Origin: Parcubacteria group bacterium GW2011_GWC2_48_17
GTDB taxonomy: Bacteria > Patescibacteriota > Minisyncoccia > Phycocordibacterales > UBA10002
NCBI GenBank assembly: GCA_001003605.1
Contig: LCPL01000004.1
Coordinates: 1-54,158 of the forward strand
Length of the DNA: 54,158 nt
Reading direction: 5' to 3'
Positions 1-6,829 of this stretch are shown here, in pieces (within the stretch, counting starts at the first letter, position 1; each line of letters starts with the position of its first letter). The notes under the pieces are model-generated. The model did not search any database, was not told the origin of the DNA, and saw only the letters and a program-made list of their open reading frames with translations. The translations under genes were made by a program, and so were the position numbers.

Positions 1-43
1 ATGACAACTCTTGGAATGCCCGACAGTTACATTGTTGCCTAGA

Positions 44-80
44 TCCTGGCTACGACGGGTGAAAACCGTCGCGGACAGGA
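44..80. repeat. hairpin just past the truB stop
   Basis: Outer arms TCCTG/CAGGA and inner arms CGACGG/CCGTCG form one imperfect hairpin with a GTGAAAA loop. It lies directly after the stop codon of the truncated truB, so repeats occupy the place where the missing truB 3' end would be. Bases 1-43 show nothing I can identify. Confidence 0.6.
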
Positions 81-81
81 A

Positions 82-657
82 TTATTCAACAAAGCCATTA
101 ATTATTATTCTTTCTTTCGCCTTTTCATTTTGATTTTTTAGCATTTGCTCACGGCCGTGAGCAAATGCTAAATTTCGACTCGGCGCCATTCCAAGAAATT
201 CTACCGATAGCACTTCCATTATTTTCACGGGCGGTTCAACTTTCTCGCCACGCCTTGCTTTTTTGTAGAGTGGCTCTCCACCGCGTTTGATCGCTGAGTA
301 CGCGGGAACGGGCAACGAAAGCTTCCCCACCATTCCTTCTAGAATCTTCTTAATTTCTGCCTCTTTTCCCTTCCATAATTCATAATTCATACTTCCTAAT
401 TCCTTCAGGATTTTGCCCGTAATATCACCTGTATCAGTAGACACTCCCAGTAAAATCTCGGCTTTGTATGTTTTGTCCAACTTCAGAAAATCCTGAAGCT
501 TCTTCGTTCCTTCGCCTACCCCGATAATCATGAGGCCTGTCGCCATTGGGTCAAGTGTGCCGGCATGGCCCATCTTTCGTACGCCTAACTTACGGCGCAA
601 AATTCGTATGCAATCAAAAGAGGTGATGCCCTGTGGTTTGTCGACAAGCAGAATCAT
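82..657 (-). CDS. truB: tRNA pseudouridine-55 synthase TruB, C-terminally truncated
   Basis: Makes pseudouridine 55 in the T loop of tRNAs. Seen: the catalytic motif GHAGTLDP (nucleophile Asp36), the KTYKA segment (Tyr64) and the VPAYSAIKRGGEPLYKKAR segment, all typical of TruB. Homology stops near residue 160. The last 30 or so residues are encoded by a perfect 36-bp palindrome and following AT-rich sequence, then TAA. The usual SxGTYIRxLxxDLG segment that completes the active site is not recognisable. A second short tandem insertion lies near residues 85-95. The protein is 191 aa against roughly 220-300 in the family. It may be inactive or rely on another pseudouridine synthase. Family assignment is firm; function is doubtful. 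Confidence 0.85.
   Translation of the reverse strand: MILLVDKPQGITSFDCIRILRRKLGVRKMGHAGTLDPMATGLMIIGVGEGTKKLQDFLKLDKTYKAEILLGVSTDTGDITGKILKELGSMNYELWKGKEAEIKKILEGMVGKLSLPVPAYSAIKRGGEPLYKKARRGEKVEPPVKIMEVLSVEFLGMAPSRNLAFAHGREQMLKNQNEKAKERIIINGFVE
137..172. repeat. perfect 36-bp palindrome inside truB (family P1)
   Basis: Arms of 18 bp beginning TTTAGCATTTGCTCACGG meet with no spacer. The same left arm recurs at 22957, where the right arm is split by another element. Here it is translated as part of the aberrant TruB C-terminus. Confidence 0.9.
371..405. repeat. short-tandem ATTCAT-type insertion in truB
   Basis: Repeats of ATAATTCAT/ATTCATACTT occur in frame in truB, adding residues around SMNYELW. 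Closely similar sequence is found in thrS (35083-35121) and between genes near 830-850. Confidence 0.6.
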
Positions 658-666
658 AAGTTAAGC

Positions 667-822
667 AAACTTGCCAAAACACAGTATCCAAAAATCCAAA
701 CAATACACAGTCTTTCAAAACACAAATTAAGAGGGTACTTGTTTGTTTGTTTGTTTGTTTGTTTGTTTGAATTCTTGTGCTTTGTTTGGTCTTTGTGTAC
801 TGTGTTTTGTGCTTTATACTAT
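667..822. repeat. intergenic AAAACACA/TGTGTTTT repeat, copy 1, with (GTTT)7
   Basis: The left half is rich in CAAAACACA and ATCCAAACAA, the right half in TTTGTGTACTGTGTTTTG, so the whole is an imperfect inverted repeat. A GTTT tetranucleotide run of about seven copies sits at 741-769. Similar units lie at 1107-1237, 13403-13565 and 45605-45825. Confidence 0.75.
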
Positions 823-852
823 TGGTAATCCATTATTCATAATTCCATTTTT

Positions 853-1107
853 ATGAGTGACAAAATCTCACGCGAAGAGTTTAAGAAAGCATTATGGAAA
901 TTGCGCGGAGACGGGTTTTCTAACCATGAAGTCGATGAGGTGGAAAACGTCTTTCGCGGCGATATGCGGGAAGGCGGTTCGAGCGCGGGTATGAGTAAGG
1001 ATGAGATGAAGCAAGGTCTTCATTACCTTCGGCATCATCCTGAAAATCATCATCTCTCGCACGACGAAATAAACAAACTGGAGGAGCATCTGAAACACTA
1101 CCTCTAA
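853..1107 (+). CDS. small hypothetical protein
   Basis: 84 residues, highly charged, with two similar halves: KISREEFKKALWKLR near the N-terminus and MSKDEMKQGLHYLR near residue 47. This suggests a duplicated helical unit, distantly reminiscent of an EF-hand pair but without clear calcium loops. No membrane segment or signal peptide. I do not recognise the family. It sits between two AAAACACA-type repeats. The composition is much more protein-like than the opposite-strand frames over the same bases. Confidence 0.6.
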   Translation: MSDKISREEFKKALWKLRGDGFSNHEVDEVENVFRGDMREGGSSAGMSKDEMKQGLHYLRHHPENHHLSHDEINKLEEHLKHYL

Positions 1108-1237
1108 AGCAAAGCACAAACTATCAAAAATCCAAACAAAGAAGGCAAACTCCCAAATTTCATCAAACATCTCATCTGTGTTTTGTTTGTCTTAAAATTG
1201 TGTTTTGTCTGGGTTTTTGGGTACTGTGCTTTGTGTT
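1107..1237. repeat. intergenic AAAACACA/TGTGTTTT repeat, copy 2
   Basis: Imperfect inverted repeat of AAAGCACAAA/ATCCAAACAAA with TGTGTTTTGTTTG and GTACTGTGCTTTGTGTTT. Its right part overlaps the 3' end of the next minus-strand gene and supplies that protein's last residues. Confidence 0.7.
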
Positions 1238-1626
1238 TCTGATGTACCATGCTTCAGGGTTCGGACCGCCCGCAGTGCGCACTTAAGGTGGCGTACGGCG
1301 AAGAAACCAATTGCGCCGAGAACCACAAGCAATAACTTGGTCTGAAGTTCGGTTGCCGAAAATGCAGACAATGAGAAATTGGAAAGATTGCCGGAGTTTT
1401 GCGCGGTGGATAGGTTTAGAAGAACATCATTAACTGAAACAAAAAGCGTGGCTATGAATGCGACTATTACTATCGCAAGACAATCAAACGCGAACGGCGA
1501 AAGGTTACGGACCATAAACACAAAATAAATGCGGCGCATAATCCGCTGTTTAAAAGTTTTTGTTGTGGGCTTTATATCTTGTTTATATGCGGGGTGCATA
1601 GGTGTAGTGGCAATTCTAATTTTCAA
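1192..1626 (-). CDS. two-TM membrane protein downstream of sigma factor
   Basis: 144 residues with two hydrophobic segments, about residues 45-68 and 96-112, and a basic N-terminus. It lies 87 bp downstream of the ECF-type sigma gene on the same strand. A membrane partner there could be an anti-sigma-like protein, but no known anti-sigma motif is visible, so this is only positional inference. The true start may be a later Met (residue 10 or 30), because the upstream bases are repeat sequence. The last residues (STVPKNPDKTQF) are encoded by the AAAACACA-type repeat, so the element seems to have rewritten the C-terminus. Confidence 0.6.
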   Translation of the reverse strand: MKIRIATTPMHPAYKQDIKPTTKTFKQRIMRRIYFVFMVRNLSPFAFDCLAIVIVAFIATLFVSVNDVLLNLSTAQNSGNLSNFSLSAFSATELQTKLLLVVLGAIGFFAVRHLKCALRAVRTLKHGTSETQSTVPKNPDKTQF

Positions 1627-1713
1627 GTTTCAATTCTCAATTTTCAATTAATTTCCAATTCTGAAAATTAGAAGATTTCGGGCTTTATTTGAAAATTGAT
1701 AATTGGAAATTGA

Positions 1714-2319
1714 TCATTGGGCGGTCCTCCTCTTTCTTTCTTCTATGACCGCTTTTAACTCCTGCTTGGCCCTATGCACCCTAGCGCGAACTGCTCCTTC
1801 GGAAATGCCCATAATCTTGGCGACATCCGCGTGTGGTTTCCCATCGATGAAATGAAGGCGCATTGGTTCGGAAAGCCCTTCTGAAAGCTGCGATAAAAAT
1901 GATTCTACCTCATCGCGATTGAGCTCCTGCTCACGTTGCTCTATGGCTCCTTTGTCCGACACGAGCTCCTGAAATTCTGGGTCAAGGTCGGCAAGAAAGT
2001 TGGCCGCGTTCTTGGTTTTTTTATATGCCGTAAAACAGGTATTCACGAGAATTCTATAACCCCATGATTTGAATCCGGCTCCAGGTTGAGGTTGGAATCT
2101 TCGCGCGTTTTTGTAAATCTTTACAAACGCGTCTTGCACCGCATCCTGCGCCGCTTCCTTAGTACCCAGAATGTAGTATGCCTTGCGAAGAAAAGCCTCT
2201 TCATAACGGTCAAGTAACCTCTCAAAAAGATGCGGGTTGTCAAATGAGCGTTTCAGCAATTCCTCATCCGACAAGCTCGCTATTAGGTCCTTCTTCGTGT
2301 TTTGTTCCTCCAAAAACAT
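1714..2319 (-). CDS. RNA polymerase ECF-type sigma factor
   Basis: Directs RNA polymerase to a subset of promoters. Region 2 is visible at about residues 30-100 (AAQDAVQDAFVKIYKNARRF, then FKSWGYRILVNTC). Region 4 is a helix-turn-helix at about 145-195 (PHADVAKIMGISEGAVRARV). The length of 201 aa fits a group 4 sigma factor with an extended linker. Transcribed ahead of the two-TM protein, possibly as an operon. The 2320-2581 stretch upstream shows no gene; it holds only weak promoter-like AT tracts. Confidence 0.92.
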   Translation of the reverse strand: MFLEEQNTKKDLIASLSDEELLKRSFDNPHLFERLLDRYEEAFLRKAYYILGTKEAAQDAVQDAFVKIYKNARRFQPQPGAGFKSWGYRILVNTCFTAYKKTKNAANFLADLDPEFQELVSDKGAIEQREQELNRDEVESFLSQLSEGLSEPMRLHFIDGKPHADVAKIMGISEGAVRARVHRAKQELKAVIEERKRRTAQ

Positions 2320-2581
2320 AGTAAGTGGCGCTTATTGCCTCACTATGATAGTACCCACCTTTGCCGTCTTCTGCAACTCAAATCAATGGCGGTACGTTAT
2401 GCCTCGGACAGCGTCTTTGTGTGGCCTGCGTAGGGAGTTCTCCACAGCACCCCTTTATCTGGAGCGCGCGCCGTGAGATAATTTATGGGACTAGCCTTAA
2501 TCGCGGTTCACGCCAGTAAGCTTCTTTCGTGAAGGGAAGGCGGAAGACAAGAGAAAGGCACAAAGGTCGAAGGTCATTTCA

Positions 2582-2779
2582 ATGTCTCAATCATCCAAAA
2601 CATCTATGCGAAATAACTCTTCCAGTGGATTTCGTCACCTTATTCCGATTCTTCTTATCCTTCTCGCTCTTACATTTCTGCTTAAAGCTACGGATACGCT
2701 ATCTGCTCCAGTTGTTGCCGTAGTCTGGCCAATACTCCTCGGACTTATCGGACTCGTAAAACTCGAGGAAGCAAGATAA
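2582..2779 (+). CDS. small membrane protein
   Basis: 65 residues with a polar serine-rich N-terminus and two hydrophobic stretches, FRHLIPILLILLALTFLL and PVVAVVWPILLGLIGLV, ending KLEEAR. Predicted as a two-helix membrane protein of unknown function. The stop codon TAA is the first base group of the composite palindrome that follows. A longer upstream frame from 2529 overlaps in another frame and looks non-coding. Confidence 0.55.
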   Translation: MSQSSKTSMRNNSSSGFRHLIPILLILLALTFLLKATDTLSAPVVAVVWPILLGLIGLVKLEEAR

Positions 2780-2870
2780 TATAGTCCCTCGGGGCAAGCC
2801 CCGAGGTAATATTGGAACTCGCTCCGCTCGTTCTCTAGCGCGGCAGAGCCGCGCAGTATTGGACTATATT
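2779..2870. repeat. composite cloverleaf-type palindrome
   Basis: Outer arms AATATAGTCC/GGACTATATT enclose two internal hairpins, CCTCGGGGC-aa-GCCCCGAGG and GCGCGGC-aga-GCCGCGC. TATTGGA occurs twice inside. The architecture (one outer stem, two inner hairpins) matches 46148-46211 without sharing sequence. Confidence 0.75.
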
Positions 2871-2960
2871 AGCTCCTCGGCTCGGAAATGAAAAATCAGA
2901 ATTTTTCATTTCTCTCGCTCTACGTCGCTAATAGAAATGGATTTTCTATGTTGCTACAAA

Positions 2961-2999
2961 GAACCGACTCCGGGATTTTCGGAGTCGGTCTTCGTTTTT
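2961..2999. terminator. strong rho-independent terminator, probably bidirectional
   Basis: Stem CCGACTCCG/CGGAGTCGG with a 7-base loop. It is followed by TCTTCGTTTTT on the plus strand and TTCTTTG on the minus strand. It closes the RRM gene on the minus strand and could also stop plus-strand transcripts. Confidence 0.8.
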
Positions 3000-3018
3000 C
3001 TGATTTCTCGAACGTGAG

Positions 3019-3318
3019 TTAGAAGCTTCGGCGTTCGGAAGAACCGTGGTCAAATCGCCGCGGAGGGCGTTCGGCCATCGGACGTGCTTCATTGACGCGA
3101 AGTTTCCTTCCGTCAAGGTCTTTGTCGTTCCACATTTCGATGGCTTTTGCCGCATCGGCATCTTCCATCTCAACGAAACCGAACCCGCGTGAACGGCCGC
3201 TCATCCTGTCGGAGAGCACGGTTGCTGAAACAACTTTTCCAGCCTGGGCAAAAGCGTTTTGCAAACTGTCGCTCGTAGTGTTGTACGACAGGTTGCCAAC
3301 GTAAAGCTTGGTTGCCAT
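3019..3318 (-). CDS. RRM-domain RNA-binding protein
   Basis: A single RNA-recognition motif, 99 aa. RNP2 is LYVGNL (residues 5-10) and RNP1 is RGFGFVEM (44-51); both are intact. A short Arg-rich tail follows, as in the small RRM proteins of cyanobacteria and many Patescibacteria that bind single-stranded RNA, often with cold-shock roles. This gene has a real 5' leader with strong secondary structure (3340-3475), unlike most genes here, and a strong terminator. The start at 3318 follows GGGACTCAAT, a weak ribosome-binding context. Confidence 0.93.
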   Translation of the reverse strand: MATKLYVGNLSYNTTSDSLQNAFAQAGKVVSATVLSDRMSGRSRGFGFVEMEDADAAKAIEMWNDKDLDGRKLRVNEARPMAERPPRRFDHGSSERRSF

Positions 3319-3339
3319 ATTGAGTCCCTAGCAATCAAT

Positions 3340-3475
3340 AGTTAACGATTACTAACTACTAGGACATATTACTAATTAACTGTCTCCGACCTTGGGCGAC
3401 CCGACTTTGCGGGTTTAGCCCCTTCCTCAATACGGCTACACCTTCTAGGCAAACACCTCCTTGAGAAAAAAGACA
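3340..3475 (-). promoter_or_regulatory. structured 5' leader of the RRM gene
   Basis: On the transcribed strand an ACCCG/CGGGT hairpin with a CAAAGT loop is nested inside GGGC/GCCC pairs with a TAA bulge. It is preceded by AAGGAGGTG and followed by AAGGTCGGAGACAG. The layout suggests a cis-acting RNA such as a thermosensor or autoregulatory binding site. I could not match it to a named riboswitch class. Confidence 0.4.
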
Positions 3476-3598
3476 CAACTACTATAGCAAAACGGATTAA
3501 AAAGGCAACACAATGTATAAGGTCTTGTGGAAGCATCTGTTTTCTCTAGTCTACGACTACTATGCAGTCTAAGACTGCTGCGCTACAATAGCGTGACT

Positions 3599-4915
3599 AT
3601 GGCTGAAGCTAAAAAGAAGCTTTCAACGGAACCGTACAAGGGCGTACGGGATTTCTATCCGCAGGATTTTGCTATAGAAAAATACATTTTTGACGTTTGC
3701 CGCAAAACGGCGGAAAGTTTCGGTTATGAAGAGTATGCCGCGTCGCCGCTCGAGAACGCCGAGCTCTACCGCGCCAAAAGCGGAGAAGAACTCGTGAACG
3801 AGCAAACCTACACTTTTGTGGACCGCGGCAAGCGCGAGGTGACTCTCCGGCCGGAGATGACTCCGAGCGTCGCGCGCATGATTGCGGCAAAGCGAAAGAC
3901 GCTTTTCTTTCCGGTTCGATGGTATTCTATACAGAATTTCTTCCGCTATGAACGTCCACAAAAGGGGCGTTTGCGCGAACACTTTCAGCTCAACGCCGAT
4001 ATATTCGGCGTTAATGGCATTGAAGCGGAAACGGAGATTATCGCGCTAGCGTATGAGGTCTTAAGGAATTTCGGCATGAAGGATTTAGATTTTGAGATTC
4101 GCGTTAACAGCCGCAAAGTAATGAATTATATTATCGGTACGCTACTTGCCCTTAGCGAGGATTCGGCGAAGAAAACTGCCCAGCTCATTGACCGTCGCGC
4201 AAAAATGGAAAAAGGCGTATTCGAGCAAAGTCTTCGCGAGCTTGTCGGAGAAAAAAATCCGTTGATGCTCACATTGCTCAATTCACAAAATTTTGAGGAA
4301 TTTATTTCGCATCTTCCTGAGGAAAAAGGGCTTACGGAAAATCTTGAGGAAATCAAAAATCTCATCAGCGCTCTCAATTCTCTTGGCATAACAAATGTAA
4401 TCTTTGACCAAAGTCTTATGCGCGGTTTTGACTACTACACTGGGTTAGTCTTTGAAGTGTACGACAAACATCCTGGAAATCTTCGCTCAATGTTCGGCGG
4501 AGGACGCTACGATGATTTATTGGACATTTTCGGCGTTGAGAAAGTGCCGACCGTTGGGTTTGGCATGGGAGATGTAACTGTGAGGGATATGCTTTTCGCA
4601 TACGGTCTTCTTCCTAAGGAACTTCCTAGGGCGGCCGAACTCTATATGTCCGCGACAGGAAAGGAATACAACGGATACGTGAACGACCTTGCCCAAACTT
4701 TGCGGCGTCAGGGCATCCGTGTCATTGTTGATTACAGCGAAGGAAAAGTAAGTACCAAAATCAAAAACGCGGACCGCGTGAAGGTCCCCTACGTTTCCAT
4801 AATCGGCGAACACGAGAAGGCAAGCGGTGAGATTAAAGTTAAAGAGCTGGCGACGGGAAAAGAAGTTGCACTAGCGGAAGATAAAATAGCAACATTCATT
4901 AAAAATAATATATGA
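3599..4915 (+). CDS. hisS: histidyl-tRNA synthetase
   Basis: Charges tRNA-His; class II synthetase, about 438 aa. Seen: LRPEMTPSVARM near residue 83, motif 2 FRYERPQKGRLREHFQ (115-130), the FDQSLMRGFDYYTG signature, GGGRYDDL, and a C-terminal anticodon-binding domain. The frame is open from 3527, but the ATG at 3599 is favoured because family homology starts at TEPYKGVRDFYP and a TACAAT -10 lies 9 nt upstream. The upstream extension runs through an AGTCTACGACT-type repeat. Confidence 0.97.
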   Translation: MAEAKKKLSTEPYKGVRDFYPQDFAIEKYIFDVCRKTAESFGYEEYAASPLENAELYRAKSGEELVNEQTYTFVDRGKREVTLRPEMTPSVARMIAAKRKTLFFPVRWYSIQNFFRYERPQKGRLREHFQLNADIFGVNGIEAETEIIALAYEVLRNFGMKDLDFEIRVNSRKVMNYIIGTLLALSEDSAKKTAQLIDRRAKMEKGVFEQSLRELVGEKNPLMLTLLNSQNFEEFISHLPEEKGLTENLEEIKNLISALNSLGITNVIFDQSLMRGFDYYTGLVFEVYDKHPGNLRSMFGGGRYDDLLDIFGVEKVPTVGFGMGDVTVRDMLFAYGLLPKELPRAAELYMSATGKEYNGYVNDLAQTLRRQGIRVIVDYSEGKVSTKIKNADRVKVPYVSIIGEHEKASGEIKVKELATGKEVALAEDKIATFIKNNI

Positions 4916-4921
4916 TACCAA

Positions 4922-5012
4922 TCTACGAATGAATGCGACTGCTACGAAAAAATACTAATTTCTTATTCGTATGTTTTCGTTGATTCGTATCTTTAATTCG
5001 TTGTTTAGTATC
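4922..5012. repeat. intergenic CGTATT/AATACG-type repeat
   Basis: Alternating CTACGAA and TTCGTAT words (ATTCGTATG, TTGATTCGTAT, AATTCG) make a loose inverted repeat. A matching unit lies at 19127-19218 between rpoC and rpoB. Confidence 0.5.
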
Positions 5013-5020
5013 ATGGTGCT

Positions 5021-5596
5021 ATGCGAAAGATAGTTTTTGACATCGAAACAACAAACTTCTTCACAGACACCGGGTCGAACGACCCGGCTTCCCTCTCGCT
5101 CGCCTGCGTCTGCGTCCACGATTCTGCGACTGATGCGTACAGTAGTTTTTTTGAGGAAGACCTTCCGAAGCTCTGGCCGATACTTGAGGGGGCGGATATT
5201 TTGATCGGATATAATTCTGATCATTTTGATATACCGATTTTGAATAAGTATTATCCGGGCGACCTTAGGGCCATAAAAAGCATAGACCTTATGAAGGAAA
5301 TACAAAAAGCGCTCGGTAGGCGCATCGGCCTTGGCGCAATAGCATCGGCTACGCTCGGGAAAAAGAAGTCCGCGGACGGCGGACTTGCAATACAATGGTG
5401 GAGGCAGGGAGAGAAGAAAAAAGTGGTGGATTATTGCATAGACGACGTTCGCATCACGAAGGAACTCTACGACCACGCGCTCCGACACGGAAAAGTGAAA
5501 TATGTGGACGGTAAGATGCCTCACGAACTTCTGCTGAATACATCAGATTGGGAAATGAAAAAGGAGCATGTACTCACACATACATTGCCGTTCTAA
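5021..5596 (+). CDS. DEDD-superfamily 3'-5' exonuclease-like protein
   Basis: Ribonuclease H-like fold nuclease, 191 aa. The Asp-Glu pair of motif I is in VFDIETT (D7, E9); motif II is LIGYNSDHFDIPIL; motif III is the VDYCIDDVRITKELYDHA region. This order fits the predicted DEDD exonucleases (YprB-like) that act on single-stranded DNA or RNA. The substrate is unknown. Transcription likely starts at the gene itself, since TAGTAT lies 9 nt before the ATG. Confidence 0.8.
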   Translation: MRKIVFDIETTNFFTDTGSNDPASLSLACVCVHDSATDAYSSFFEEDLPKLWPILEGADILIGYNSDHFDIPILNKYYPGDLRAIKSIDLMKEIQKALGRRIGLGAIASATLGKKKSADGGLAIQWWRQGEKKKVVDYCIDDVRITKELYDHALRHGKVKYVDGKMPHELLLNTSDWEMKKEHVLTHTLPF

Positions 5597-5760
5597 TTTC
5601 TAAGTTCTAAACTCGAAACTCTAATCAAGTTCAAAGTCCAAAACGCAAATTGTAGCAGTTTCATTCTTACTGTCCGTTACTGTTTTTGAACTTTGATTTT
5701 TAGGTTTTGAGCTTGATTAGAACTTAGGTCTTAGATTTTTGAATTTGAATAGCAGAGGCT
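5597..5760. repeat. intergenic TCTAATCAAGTTCAAAGTCC-type inverted repeat
   Basis: The left part has repeated TTCTAA words, then CTAATCAAGTTCAAAGTCC. The right part has TTGAACTTTGATTTTT and TTGAGCTTGATTAGAACTTAG, its inverted counterpart. The left half recurs with few changes at 40655-40710 upstream of gyrB. Confidence 0.65.
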
Positions 5761-5796
5761 GTACAAATCTGGAAACTACATTTATACTCTCACCAT

Positions 5797-6615
5797 ATGG
5801 AACCAACCCAGACAAAAAACCCGATTACCATTCCTATAGCAATCGTGATTGCCGGAATACTTGTGGCAGGGGCGATATTCCTCAAAGGAAACTCGAGTGA
5901 AGACGTTCGAACTCCACCCGCTCCAAAAGTAGCGATGCCGCCTCTCCCTTCTCTCGATACGATTACACTAAAACCAATAGACGAAAAGCGGGACCATATT
6001 CGCGGCAATCCAAACGCGGATATTGTGTTCGTGGAGTTTTCAGACACCGAATGTCCGTTTTGCAAACGTTTTCATGCGACAATGCAACAGATACTCGCCG
6101 AATTCGGCAAGTCTGGGAAAGTCGCCTGGGTTTATAGGCAGTTCCCAATCGTGCAACTGCACTCAAAAGCGCCAAAAGAATCGGAAGCCCTTGAATGCGC
6201 GGCGGAACTTGGAGGAAATATCAAGTTTTGGGAATATATTGACCGCGTTTTTGAAATCACACCTTCTAATGACGGACTAGACCCAAGCGAGCTTCCGCGC
6301 ATAGCATCTGAAATAGGCCTGAATGAAGGATTGTTTAACGATTGCCTTTCAAGCGGACGAACCAAGCAGCTTGTAGAGAGCGATTATAATGACGGCGTCG
6401 CGGCCGGCGCTGAGGGAACTCCGCATAGCGTTTTAGTGCTTAAGAGCCCTATTGGAGAGGCGGACACAAAAGCGTTACTTGAACTCATGGAACAATTCCG
6501 CGATTCGCGCGGGGAACTTCCCATTAACTTTTCAGAGGACGGTCTGCGCTTCAGTCTCACTGGCGCGCTTCCCTACCAGATTCTAAAGTCAACCATAGAT
6601 ATTCTGCTAAAATAG
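5797..6615 (+). CDS. membrane-anchored DsbA-like thiol-disulfide oxidoreductase
   Basis: 272 aa. An N-terminal membrane anchor (about residues 10-28) puts the rest outside the membrane. The thioredoxin-fold domain follows, with CPFC active-site cysteines (86 and 89) in the EFSDTECPFCKRF context and a cis-Pro region near GAEGTPHSVLV. This is the DsbA/Com1-like family, which oxidises or isomerises disulfides in exported proteins. Its clients could include the secreted proteins encoded elsewhere here. TATACT lies 8 nt before the ATG, so the mRNA is probably leaderless. Confidence 0.9.
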   Translation: MEPTQTKNPITIPIAIVIAGILVAGAIFLKGNSSEDVRTPPAPKVAMPPLPSLDTITLKPIDEKRDHIRGNPNADIVFVEFSDTECPFCKRFHATMQQILAEFGKSGKVAWVYRQFPIVQLHSKAPKESEALECAAELGGNIKFWEYIDRVFEITPSNDGLDPSELPRIASEIGLNEGLFNDCLSSGRTKQLVESDYNDGVAAGAEGTPHSVLVLKSPIGEADTKALLELMEQFRDSRGELPINFSEDGLRFSLTGALPYQILKSTIDILLK

Positions 6616-6829
6616 GCCTATAGAGATACGATTTAAGATTTATGAACAAGCAAAGCAATTCCAACTCGCGGTGAGTTTGAGTTTTCCTGCGAAGTCTGGA
6701 TTTGCATGATTCAGACTGGTACCGTTACAACTTAAAACTGAACCTGTCCGATGCACTATTTCTCCTTATTCCGCATACGTCTCGTTGAATCTTTATGGTC
6801 TCAAAATTAAGCTGTAACGGCACTAGCAG
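6616..6829. repeat. intergenic region with inverted repeat
   Basis: No gene seen. Two nearly inverted segments, TACCGTTACAACTTAA near 6718 and TTAAGCTGTAACGGCA near 6808, flank about 75 bp. An AGCTAAAAGCTAG cluster lies at the helicase 3' end. It may be another palindromic element or a terminator region shared by the two convergent genes. Confidence 0.45.

Noticed and set aside
1-42. Short plus-strand frame ending MPDSYIVA at the window edge
   Set aside because: Too short and no recognisable family; probably chance.
1-81. Possible continuation of truB beyond its stop (same frame reads FLSATVFTRRSQDLG)
   Set aside because: Only weak likeness to the TruB C-terminal motif, key Tyr and Arg missing, and the segment is itself a hairpin.
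741-769. (GTTT)7 run and heptamer arrays as a CRISPR array
   Set aside because: Units are 4-7 bp with no spacers and there are no cas genes nearby.
892-1170. Minus-strand frame over the 84-aa gene
   Set aside because: Odd composition rich in Phe/Met, mirror of the plus-strand gene, and no family.
3340-3475. Assignment of the RRM leader to a c-di-GMP or other named riboswitch
   Set aside because: Some words resemble GEMM RNAs, but the order of conserved bases does not match.
5021-5524. Long minus-strand frame opposite the exonuclease gene
   Set aside because: Shadow of the plus-strand gene, which has clear DEDD motifs.
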